From UBA4363 sp002393965 (lineage in GTDB: Bacteria > Bacteroidota > Bacteroidia > Bacteroidales > Paludibacteraceae): a stretch of 10,419 bases of DNA. The stretch is from positions 1-10,419 of the forward strand of contig CAMNLA010000028.1 in NCBI GenBank assembly GCA_946542925.1. The letters are read 5' to 3'. Both the position numbers and the translations under genes were made by a program. The notes under the pieces were generated by a model, which saw only the letters and a list, made by a program, of their open reading frames with translations, did not search any database and was not told the origin of the DNA. Below are positions 1 to 4,048 of this stretch, one piece after another. The first letter of the stretch is position 1. Each line of letters starts with the position of its first letter.

Positions 1-163
1 GGATTCGGAGGGTGACCTCTCCGTTTTTGCGGGTGCAAAGATACGCACCTTTTTCACCCTGACAAAACTTTTTGAAAGTTTTTTTGAAAATTTCCGAAAG
101 ACCGTTGTCTTTCAGAACCATAGAAGCCATCCGTGCGAACAGATTGTCTTCTTCTCTCCTCAT
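1..163 (-). CDS. possible partial leftward ORF, C-terminus beyond left edge
   Basis: Reading leftward from an ATG at 163-161, the frame stays open to the window edge (54 codons). It would encode a short basic protein beginning MRREEDNLFARMASMVLKDN and continuing with a Lys/Phe-rich stretch. The ATG lies about 34 bases after the expected transcription start of the promoter at 204-234, a sensible leader length. Against it: the frame contains the whole of a second good promoter (36-66) and a hairpin, I recognise no family, and 54 open codons can occur by chance. The frame is also open upstream of the ATG back to a TAA near 227, and YLC...TVRI-like residues recur 56 codons apart, which follows from the 168-base DNA similarity described elsewhere. 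It may therefore be non-coding leader DNA. Confidence 0.2.
   Translation of the reverse strand, partial: MRREEDNLFARMASMVLKDNGLSEIFKKTFKKFCQGEKGAYLCTRKNGEVTLRI
36..66 (-). promoter_or_regulatory. Bacteroidota-type promoter, leftward (left-edge copy)
   Basis: On the minus strand a TTTG (66-63) is followed after exactly 19 bases by TATCTTTG (43-36). This is a full match to the Bacteroidota sigma-70 consensus TTTG-N19-TAnnTTTG. Runs of A just upstream on the minus strand (67-90) could act as an UP element. Transcription should start near 28-30 and run off the left edge, so the gene served is not visible. It is probably highly expressed, since both boxes are perfect. Confidence 0.75.
96..113. 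repeat. 7-bp hairpin between the two left promoters
   Basis: GAAAGAC (96-102) and GTCTTTC (107-113) are perfect inverted repeats around a 4-base loop. In the leftward transcript the hairpin is followed by GGAAATTTTC, which gives only a weak U run. It could be an attenuator or weak terminator between the promoters at 204-234 and 36-66, or simply a structured leader. Confidence 0.4.
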
Positions 164-180
164 CCAACCGATTCGCACGG
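131..180. repeat. 9-bp inverted repeat with 32-base loop
   Basis: CCGTGCGAA (131-139) and TTCGCACGG (172-180) are perfect inverted repeats. In a leftward transcript started by the promoter at 204-234 this would be the first stem, with a purine-rich loop containing GGATGAGGAGAGAAGAAG. A structured leader or a small RNA is possible; nothing in the sequence decides it. Confidence 0.4.
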
Positions 181-203
181 TCAGATTTTTCGGAGATGGA
201 CTG

Positions 204-234
204 CAAAGATACGGCAGGATTTTGAATTACCAAA
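204..234 (-). promoter_or_regulatory. Bacteroidota-type promoter, leftward (second copy)
   Basis: Minus-strand TTTG (234-231), 19 bases, then TATCTTTG (211-204): again a full consensus match. It lies exactly 168 bases to the right of the 36-66 promoter and shares flanking bases with it, including an A-rich stretch upstream (minus strand, 237-252) and CGAATC downstream. Transcription should begin near 196-198 and run left through the two hairpins into the second promoter. Confidence 0.75.
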
Positions 235-313
235 CATTTTTGGCGTTTTTTTATTGATTTTTTTTCAGGTAGACATGGAGGGATGACGGAGTACATAGGA
301 ATGGGTTGGATAA

Positions 314-396
314 GGTGACGCTCCTACGGAGTTCTGTATGGAAGAGGCGTTTTATAACAGGGGTTGAAACCACTGCCTGTATTCTGACGTCCCGAT
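314..396. repeat. hairpin repeat copy R1 (type X, degenerate)
   Basis: Starts with the family's head GGTGACGCTCCTACGGAG, which holds the small stem CTCC-TAC-GGAG. The X-type spacer follows (GTATGGA, then CGTTTTATA). The central hairpin is degraded: the CTCCGCTTCGCTTCG loop seen in other copies is replaced. The shared phrase CTGCCTGTATTCTG remains, and the copy ends in CCCGATG, a variant otherwise seen only in the copy at 2252. No coding function is apparent. Bases 241-313, between the left promoters and this copy, show nothing I can name. Confidence 0.75.
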
Positions 397-600
397 GTCC
401 AACAAGTTGGACATTTTGGGCGGCGCCTCGGGATAACAAATAAATTTGTTCTCCTCTCGGTTTGCTCCAAAATTGGGACTTTGCGTTTGTCTTGTTTTAC
501 AGGACATTTTGTCTTGTTTCACAAGACATTTTGGGCGGTGCCTCGGAATAACAAATAAATTTGTTCTCCTCTCGGCTTGCTCCAAAATTGGGCGGGTTGG
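396..600. repeat. second hairpin module (M4/M5), two tandem versions
   Basis: A chain of short hairpins. TGTCCAAC-AA-GTTGGACA occupies 396-413. AACAAAT-AA-ATTTGTT occurs at 435-450 and again at 550-565. GTCTTGT-TTC-ACAAGAC occurs at 511-527, preceded by an imperfect copy near 489-504. Each AACAAAT hairpin is followed by CTCCTCTCGG and a CCAAAATTGGG stretch (467-477 and about 582-592). A similar module occurs once more at 2131-2247. The dense self-complementarity suggests a structured RNA, a transcription stop or a transposed non-autonomous element; I cannot tell which. Confidence 0.7.
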
Positions 601-602
601 AT

Positions 603-717
603 GGTGACGCTCCTATGGAGTTCTATAAGGTCGAACGTTAGTTTGCAGGGACTCCGCTTCGCTTCGTCCCTGCCTGTATTGTGTCGTCCCTACGGGACTA
701 ACTTTTGGACGGGTTGG
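603..717. repeat. hairpin repeat copy R2 (type Y)
   Basis: Head GGTGACGCTCCTATGGAG carries one base change from the usual form. The Y-type spacer follows (ATAAGGTCGAACGTTAG). The main hairpin pairs GCAGGGAC (645-652) with GTCCCTGC (666-673). A small stem GTCCC-TAC-GGGAC lies at 686-698, then the tail ACTTTTGGACGGG. It reads TATTGTGTCG before the last stem, a variant shared only with the next copy. Confidence 0.85.
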
Positions 718-739
718 GAAGGGTTAGAACGGACGGAGA

Positions 740-854
740 GGTGACGCTCCTACGGAGTTCTGTATGGAATAATACGTTTTATACAGGGACTCCGCTTCGC
801 TTCGTCCCTGCCTGTATTGTGTCGTCCCTACGGGACTAACTTTTGGACGGGTGG
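740..854. repeat. hairpin repeat copy R3 (type X), abutting mtgA
   Basis: X-type spacer GTATGGAATAATACG. Over about 99 bases it differs from the copy at 1953 by a single base. The tail TTGGACGGGTGG ends at 854, and the mtgA stop codon (TTA on the plus strand) begins at 855. Comparison with the copy at 1712 shows shared sequence through GTGG and divergence exactly at the stop codon. On the mtgA transcript the repeat's two hairpins follow the stop at once, so this copy probably serves as the 3' end or terminator of mtgA. Confidence 0.85.
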
Positions 855-1583
855 TTATTTTTCGGTATTGGGTGGCAAGCGGAGGGAGAAGCCGTGGGAT
901 TCGAGGTAGGACATGTCCCTACGGATGCGGTTGCGATGGCGGATGGTGCGTCCGTCTGGACGGAGGGGGTTGCGCGAGAGGGGTGCCGGGACGACAGCCG
1001 CCAGGGAAGCTGCCTGAGCACGGGTGAGTTGGGAGGCATGGCAGCCGTAGTAGTGCATGGCAGCCGCTTCGACGCCATAGATACCCGGACCGAATTCGAT
1101 GGAATTGAGATAGACCTCCATGATGCGTCGTTTGGACCATGCGGTCTCGATGAGCAGTGTGAAGTAGGCCTCGAGTCCCTTACGGACGAAACTGCGTGAG
1201 GGATAGAGGAATACGTTCTTGGCCGTCTGTTGGGAAATGGTGGAGGCACCACGGAGGGATTCGGACTCACCGTTGTGTTTCATGGCGGCGAGGATGGCTT
1301 CGGTGTCGAATCCACCGTGTTCAAGAAAATGGGCATCCTCCCCTGCCGCCAGTGCGAGTGGCACATATTCGGAGATGTGGTCAAGCGGTACCCAAGTATG
1401 GTCGATGGTGGCGGCGGAATCGCCAGACTGGACATGACGGATGACCATAAGTGGCGTGTAGAAGACCGGAACGAAGCGGTAGAAGAGCACCGCTCCGATG
1501 GAGAGGATGAGAAATACGATGAGGAGTTTCAGGAAGAGGAATACGAGTTTTCCGACGATGGTCTCCTTGTCGAGTGCGGACAT
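855..1583 (-). CDS. mtgA: monofunctional peptidoglycan glycosyltransferase MtgA
   Basis: This 242-residue protein should polymerise lipid II into glycan strands at the outer face of the inner membrane, without a transpeptidase domain. Residues about 13-38 form a single hydrophobic anchor (LVFLFLKLLIVFLILSIG...). The GT51 motifs appear in order: EDAHFLEHGGFD with the catalytic Glu at 82, then GASTISQQ (112-119), then the KRRIMEVYLN motif (151-160), then GIYGVEAAAMHYYG (167-180). The length is normal for MtgA and nothing essential is missing. The start at 1583 gives a short cytosolic head before the anchor, as expected. It reads as a single-gene unit, with a TATCTTTG box about 43 bases upstream and hairpin repeats directly after the stop. 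Assignment is from motifs seen here and the known family pattern. Confidence 0.95.
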   Translation of the reverse strand: MSALDKETIVGKLVFLFLKLLIVFLILSIGAVLFYRFVPVFYTPLMVIRHVQSGDSAATIDHTWVPLDHISEYVPLALAAGEDAHFLEHGGFDTEAILAAMKHNGESESLRGASTISQQTAKNVFLYPSRSFVRKGLEAYFTLLIETAWSKRRIMEVYLNSIEFGPGIYGVEAAAMHYYGCHASQLTRAQAASLAAVVPAPLSRNPLRPDGRTIRHRNRIRRDMSYLESHGFSLRLPPNTEK

Positions 1584-1625
1584 GTTTTTATAATGGTTTA
1601 TTTATAGATATTTTTTGGAGTAGCG

Positions 1626-1633
1626 CAAAGATA
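1626..1633 (-). promoter_or_regulatory. -7 box of the mtgA promoter
   Basis: The minus strand reads TATCTTTG (1633-1626), a perfect TAnnTTTG box, 43 bases before the mtgA start codon. No clear TTTG is found 19-21 bases upstream, so the promoter is probably weaker than the two at the left edge. The A/T-rich leader (1584-1620) lacks a Shine-Dalgarno site, as is usual in this phylum. Bases 1634-1698 hold nothing else I can name. Confidence 0.6.
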
Positions 1634-1698
1634 GTAAAAGTCAGGGTAAAACGGAAGTATGAGCAGATGGTGAGGCACTTGGGCAAGTGGGTGGACGT

Positions 1699-1821
1699 GT
1701 GGCGGTTTGAGGGTGACGCTCCTACGGAGTTCTGAGAGGAAGAAGCGTTTTATACAGGAACTCCGCTTCGCTGCATCCCTGCCTGTATTCTGTCGTCCCT
1801 ACGGGACTAACTATTGGACGG
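1699..1821. repeat. hairpin repeat copy R4 (type X)
   Basis: The family head starts at 1712, preceded by GTGGCGGTTTGA (1699-1710), which recurs exactly at 1822-1833, so this copy is part of a 123-bp direct repeat with the next one. The spacer is X-like (GAGAGGAAGAAGCGTTTTATACAGG). The main hairpin is partly eroded: GAACTCC replaces GGACTCC and GCATCCC replaces CGTCCC. The tail ACTATTGGACGGG closes it. Confidence 0.8.
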
Positions 1822-1933
1822 GTGGCGGTTTGAGGGTGACGCTCCTACGGAGTTCTATAAGGTCGAACGTTAGTTTGCAGGGACTCCGCTTCGCTTCGTC
1901 CCTGCCTGTATTCTGTCGTCCCTACGGGACTCT
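1822..1933. repeat. hairpin repeat copy R5 (type Y)
   Basis: Exact 36-base match of its start (1822-1857) to 1699-1734, then the Y-type spacer ATAAGGTCGAACGTTAG, a complete GCAGGGAC/GTCCCTGC hairpin and the GTCCC-TAC-GGGAC stem. It reads TATTCTGTCG, the form common to the right-hand cluster. Confidence 0.85.
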
Positions 1934-1952
1934 GTGTGTATGGCTATGGGGT

Positions 1953-2130
1953 GGTGACGCTCCTACGGAGTTCTGTATGGAATAATACGTTTTATACAGG
2001 GACTCCGCTTCGCTTCGTCCCTGCCTGTATTCTGTCGTCCCTACGGGACTATTTTAGAACTGCCGTTCTATGCAGGGATTCCGCCCTTCGGGCTACATCC
2101 CTGCCTGTATTCTAACGTCCCTACGGGACT
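1953..2130. repeat. hairpin repeat copy R6 (type X) plus extra B' hairpin
   Basis: An X-type copy almost identical to the one at 740. It is followed by an additional unit (2051-2130): TAGAAC-TGCC-GTTCTA, then a nested structure in which GCAGGGAT (2072-2079) pairs with ATCCCTGC (2097-2104) around an inner GCCC-TTC-GGGC (2083-2093). The unit closes with the usual CTGCCTGTATTCT and GTCCC-TAC-GGGAC. B' is therefore a variant of the family body without the GGTGACG head. Confidence 0.8.
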
Positions 2131-2247
2131 TTTGTTTGTCTTGTTTTACAAGACATTTTGTCTTGTTTCACAAGACATTTTGGGCTTCGCCTCGGGATAA
2201 CAAATAAATTTGTTCTCCTCTCGGCTTGCTCCAAAATTGGGCGGATG
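2131..2247. repeat. second hairpin module (M4/M5), right-hand copy
   Basis: Two perfect 7-bp hairpins, GTCTTGT-TTT-ACAAGAC (2138-2154) and GTCTTGT-TTC-ACAAGAC (2160-2176), repeat with a 22-base period, each followed by ATTTTG. Then AACAAAT-AA-ATTTGTT (2199-2214), CTCCTCTCGG and CCAAAATTGGG. It matches the module at 396-600 and sits in a comparable place, next to repeat copies. Confidence 0.75.
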
Positions 2248-2251
2248 GGTA

Positions 2252-2428
2252 GGTGACGCTCCTACGGAGTTCTATAAGGTCGAACGTTAGTTTGCAGGGA
2301 CTCCGCTTCGCTTCGTCCCTGCCTGTATTCTAACGTCCCGATGGGACTATTTTAGAACTGCCGTTCTATGCAGGGACTCCGCCCTTCGGGCTCCATCCCT
2401 GCCTGTATTCTGTCGTCCCTACGGGACT
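2252..2428. repeat. hairpin repeat copy R7 (type Y) plus second B' hairpin
   Basis: The Y-type copy runs to about 2348 and ends in a CCCGATGGGAC variant. A second B' unit follows (about 2349-2428), again with TAGAAC-TGCC-GTTCTA and the nested GCCC-TTC-GGGC loop. This is the last copy before the terminator of the secreted-protein gene. Bases 2429-2467 show nothing notable. Confidence 0.8.
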
Positions 2429-2467
2429 TGCGTTTGGGTTATGATTGGTATGGAGAATTGGGCAATG

Positions 2468-2505
2468 GAAAAAAAGACGGACCTGCCGATAGGGGCAGGT
2501 CCGTC
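2468..2505 (-). terminator. intrinsic terminator of the secreted-protein gene
   Basis: GACGGACCTGCC (2476-2487) and GGCAGGTCCGTC (2494-2505) form a perfect 12-bp stem with a 6-base loop. On the minus strand the stem is followed by seven T (2475-2469). It lies about 43 bases past the stop codon of the 2549-3340 gene and reads leftward, so it should end that transcript. Confidence 0.9.
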
Positions 2506-2512
2506 ATGGTTA

Positions 2513-2532
2513 AGTCCGTCCGGGGACGGACT
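2513..2532. repeat. second hairpin before the terminator
   Basis: AGTCCGTCC (2513-2521) pairs with GGACGGACT (2524-2532), in practice 8 bp with a 4-base loop. It stands between the stop codon at 2549-2551 and the terminator stem and shares the GTCCGTC/GACGGAC core with it. It may protect the mRNA 3' end, or be a duplicated terminator stem that lacks a T run. Confidence 0.6.
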
Positions 2533-2548
2533 GTGGGATTGACTAAGA

Positions 2549-3340
2549 TTACTCGTTGATGATTACAATGTCGGAAGCAACCTTCTTGCCGTCCTTGACA
2601 GCAGCGCGGATGATTCTCTCGCCCTTTACAGGAGCGCCGAGTTTCACACCAGCTACGGAGTAGTACTCGAGCTTTGCGCCCTCAGCTACTGCCTCGTCAA
2701 CGCCTGATGCATCACCACCACCAATAACGATCTTCTCAACACGAGCCTTGGAGATGTAGAGATAAACATCGCCATCAGCTGTCACAGTGTACTTGTTGGT
2801 TACAAGCGTATTTTTATCAACTGGCTCTGCGTTGGAAGCGTCCGGAGTGATGTTGTTGCCAAGTTCCGCACCCTTGTCAGCAGCCTTCTGATTCAGGTTT
2901 GTAGCATCTCCACCCTTTCTGGTATAGGTAACCGAAATCAGGGTTCCAGCAGTCTGGCCAGGGATTTTGATGAAGCAGTCACCACCGTTACCAACAAGAC
3001 CACCGTTTGTAGCAGCAGCAAAACGAAAACAGTCCTTATCTTTACTAGAGTTAAGAGCGATGAATTCGAGACCAGAAATCTCGTCGAACGTAAAGAACGC
3101 ACCAGCGTGAGAGAACGCAATAGGTCCTGCCGTCACCGTAGAACCATCTTTCTCATACGTAGCACTACCTGGAGTAACGATAGCATATGTCACGCCTCCA
3201 GTCTCAGCAGTTGAGGAACTCAGGGCGTTGCTAGAGCCATTCGCATTGAAGGTCAAGGTACCCGTTGTGAAATCGTAGGTCTCTGCATTCAGAGCCAAAG
3301 CTGCAATCATAGCAGCACCAAGAAGTAAAAGTTTCTTCAT
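2549..3340 (-). CDS. secreted protein with Bacteroidales-type C-terminal domain
   Basis: A 263-residue exported protein of unknown function. Residues 1-19 are a textbook signal peptide (MKKLLLLGAAMIAALALNA, cleavage before ET). The mature part is rich in Thr, Gly and Ser with alternating hydrophobics, suggesting a beta-sandwich. It has two Cys (104 and 122) that could pair once exported. Strand-like segments include SGLEFIAL (89-96) and DVYLYISKARVEKIVIGGG (191-209). After the linker DASGVDE, the last ~50 residues (YYSVAGVKLGAP..., then IIRAAVKDGKKVASDIVI) resemble the short tail 'Y[YF]nlqGvkv..P..Gi.i....GKk.' found on many Prevotella-like secreted proteins, possibly for sorting or anchoring. 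The gene has its own promoter and terminator and is divergent from the giant surface protein. A glycan-binding role is a guess. Confidence 0.85.
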   Translation of the reverse strand: MKKLLLLGAAMIAALALNAETYDFTTGTLTFNANGSSNALSSSTAETGGVTYAIVTPGSATYEKDGSTVTAGPIAFSHAGAFFTFDEISGLEFIALNSSKDKDCFRFAAATNGGLVGNGGDCFIKIPGQTAGTLISVTYTRKGGDATNLNQKAADKGAELGNNITPDASNAEPVDKNTLVTNKYTVTADGDVYLYISKARVEKIVIGGGDASGVDEAVAEGAKLEYYSVAGVKLGAPVKGERIIRAAVKDGKKVASDIVIINE

Positions 3341-3429
3341 AGAAATACTGATTTAAATTGTTAATAATTTCATTGATTCAAGTCCACCAGCCAAGGGAAG
3401 CCAACGTCCCCACCGACCGAAAGACGATG

Positions 3430-3437
3430 CAAATATA
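3430..3437 (-). promoter_or_regulatory. -7 box of the secreted-protein gene promoter
   Basis: The minus strand reads TATATTTG (3437-3430), a perfect TAnnTTTG. About 20 bases upstream lies a T-rich run (plus-strand A run 3452-3460), which gives TTTT instead of TTTG for the -33 box. The start should be near 3423, giving a leader of about 80 bases. The leader carries a TTGGCT-TCCC-TTGGCT direct repeat and ends in A/T-rich DNA before the ATG at 3340, without a Shine-Dalgarno site. Confidence 0.65.
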
Positions 3438-3541
3438 AGAGTCAGGAAATTAAAAAAAAAGATTTTCGGTTTTTTTTTGAACAAAAGTTTTCGACGAGGT
3501 GATTTATATAGAAAAGGAGTCGAAAAAGGAGAACGGAGACG

Positions 3542-3618
3542 GTGGAATAACAGTGGAGTAACAGTGGAGTCGTAGTGGAGTAGTAGTGGAGTAGTATTGG
3601 AGTAGTATTGGAGTAGTG
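3542..3618. repeat. seven 11-bp tandem repeats (GTGGAGTAGTA type)
   Basis: Seven back-to-back 11-base units: GTGGAATAACA, GTGGAGTAACA, GTGGAGTCGTA, GTGGAGTAGTA twice, TTGGAGTAGTA and TTGGAGTAGTG. Variation rises toward the left end. The period is close to one helical turn, so any protein bound to each unit would sit on one face. The array lies between two divergent genes, roughly 105 bases upstream of the leftward promoter and 430 bases upstream of the giant gene. Confidence 0.85.
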
Positions 3619-3859
3619 GGTAAAAAAAACATTAGGTGTCCATCGTTTTTTTTGATATATGGCAGGACGAGCAGGAGTCAGCATAAAGGGTTGAGAGACG
3701 GAGAAGAATGGAGGAAATGGCGTTGTCAGGGTGGATGATGTATTTACGATTAATAATAATGCAACAAGGATTTAGCAGTGTTGGCTATTTGTGGAAAATA
3801 GAAACAAAAAGGTGGATAAAAACAACAAAATCATCTGATTGGAAAAGGAACGAAAGAAA
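3619..3859. other. A/T-rich divergent intergenic DNA, no gene seen
   Basis: Part of the 708-base gap between the divergent genes. It contains homopolymer runs (eight A near 3622, eight T near 3646) and the purine-rich stretch 3800-3860. A 74-codon rightward frame at 3708-3932 exists but has no recognisable fold, a poor start context and spans the likely promoter of the next gene, so I do not call it. Confidence 0.5.
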
Positions 3860-3875
3860 CATGTTCAAAAACATG
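3860..3875. promoter_or_regulatory. 16-base dyad, possible operator
   Basis: CATGTT-CAAA-AACATG is a perfect 6-bp dyad around 4 bases, ending about ten bases before the proposed -33 region of the rightward promoter. Size and place fit a dimeric repressor or activator site. There is only one copy, so chance cannot be excluded. Confidence 0.3.
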
Positions 3876-3885
3876 CGCGAAAGGG

Positions 3886-3917
3886 TGACAAAAGACAAGA
3901 AAAAAGTTATATCTTCG
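3886..3917 (+). promoter_or_regulatory. possible promoter of the giant surface-protein gene
   Basis: TATCTTCG (3910-3917), followed by CAAA, is one base off TAnnTTTG. A TGACA (3886-3890) lies 19 bases upstream where TTTG would be expected, so the -33 box is poor. Transcription would start near 3924 and leave a leader of about 125 bases before the ATG at 4049. No better rightward box was seen in 3341-4048. Confidence 0.35.
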
Positions 3918-4048
3918 CAAATTAGAGTATGAAGTGAAGATTCAAATCTGTCCGATGCGAAAGCGAAGGAAGGCGTTCAAAAACGGAAGTTATTCGCAAA
4001 CAGCGAGATAGGACCGTATTAAAAAGAAATCCGAACGTCATACCATCC

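Noticed and set aside
1..24. tRNA-Ser start (minus-strand GGAGAGGT after a strong promoter)
   Set aside because: The bases that follow (CACCCTCCGAATCC) do not give a D-arm with the A14 and G18-G19 positions, and the rest is beyond the edge, so a tRNA cannot be supported. A degenerate tRNA-like sequence remains possible.
836..1270. Overlapping frames on both strands across mtgA (836-1270, 843-1199, 919-1140, 1196-1444, 1230-1607)
   Set aside because: mtgA at 855-1583 has all GT51 motifs in one frame; the others are shadows of it.
1707..1985. 92-codon frame giving a repeated peptide (VTLLRSS..., then LPVFCRPYGT)
   Set aside because: It is a translation of the hairpin repeats; the recurring peptide follows from the DNA repeat. 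The frame breaks in other copies and there is no start signal. The frames at 352-585 and 2368-2559 are rejected for the same reason.
314..2428. CRISPR array
   Set aside because: Units are about 100 bp with internal hairpins, spacings are uneven and the intervening sequence itself recurs; no short repeat with unique spacers and no cas gene.
314..2428. Insertion sequence or composite transposon carrying mtgA
   Set aside because: No transposase, no terminal inverted repeats and no target-site duplication can be seen; the flanking repeats are multiple, short and all in the same orientation.
3442..3684. 80-codon leftward frame rich in Tyr, Ser, Thr and Leu
   Set aside because: Its repetitive part is a reading of the 11-bp tandem repeat, whose period is not a multiple of three, and the rest is low-complexity A/T-rich DNA.
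3708..3932. 74-codon rightward frame before the giant gene
   Set aside because: Basic, low-complexity product without known features, overlapping the dyad and probable promoter of the next gene.
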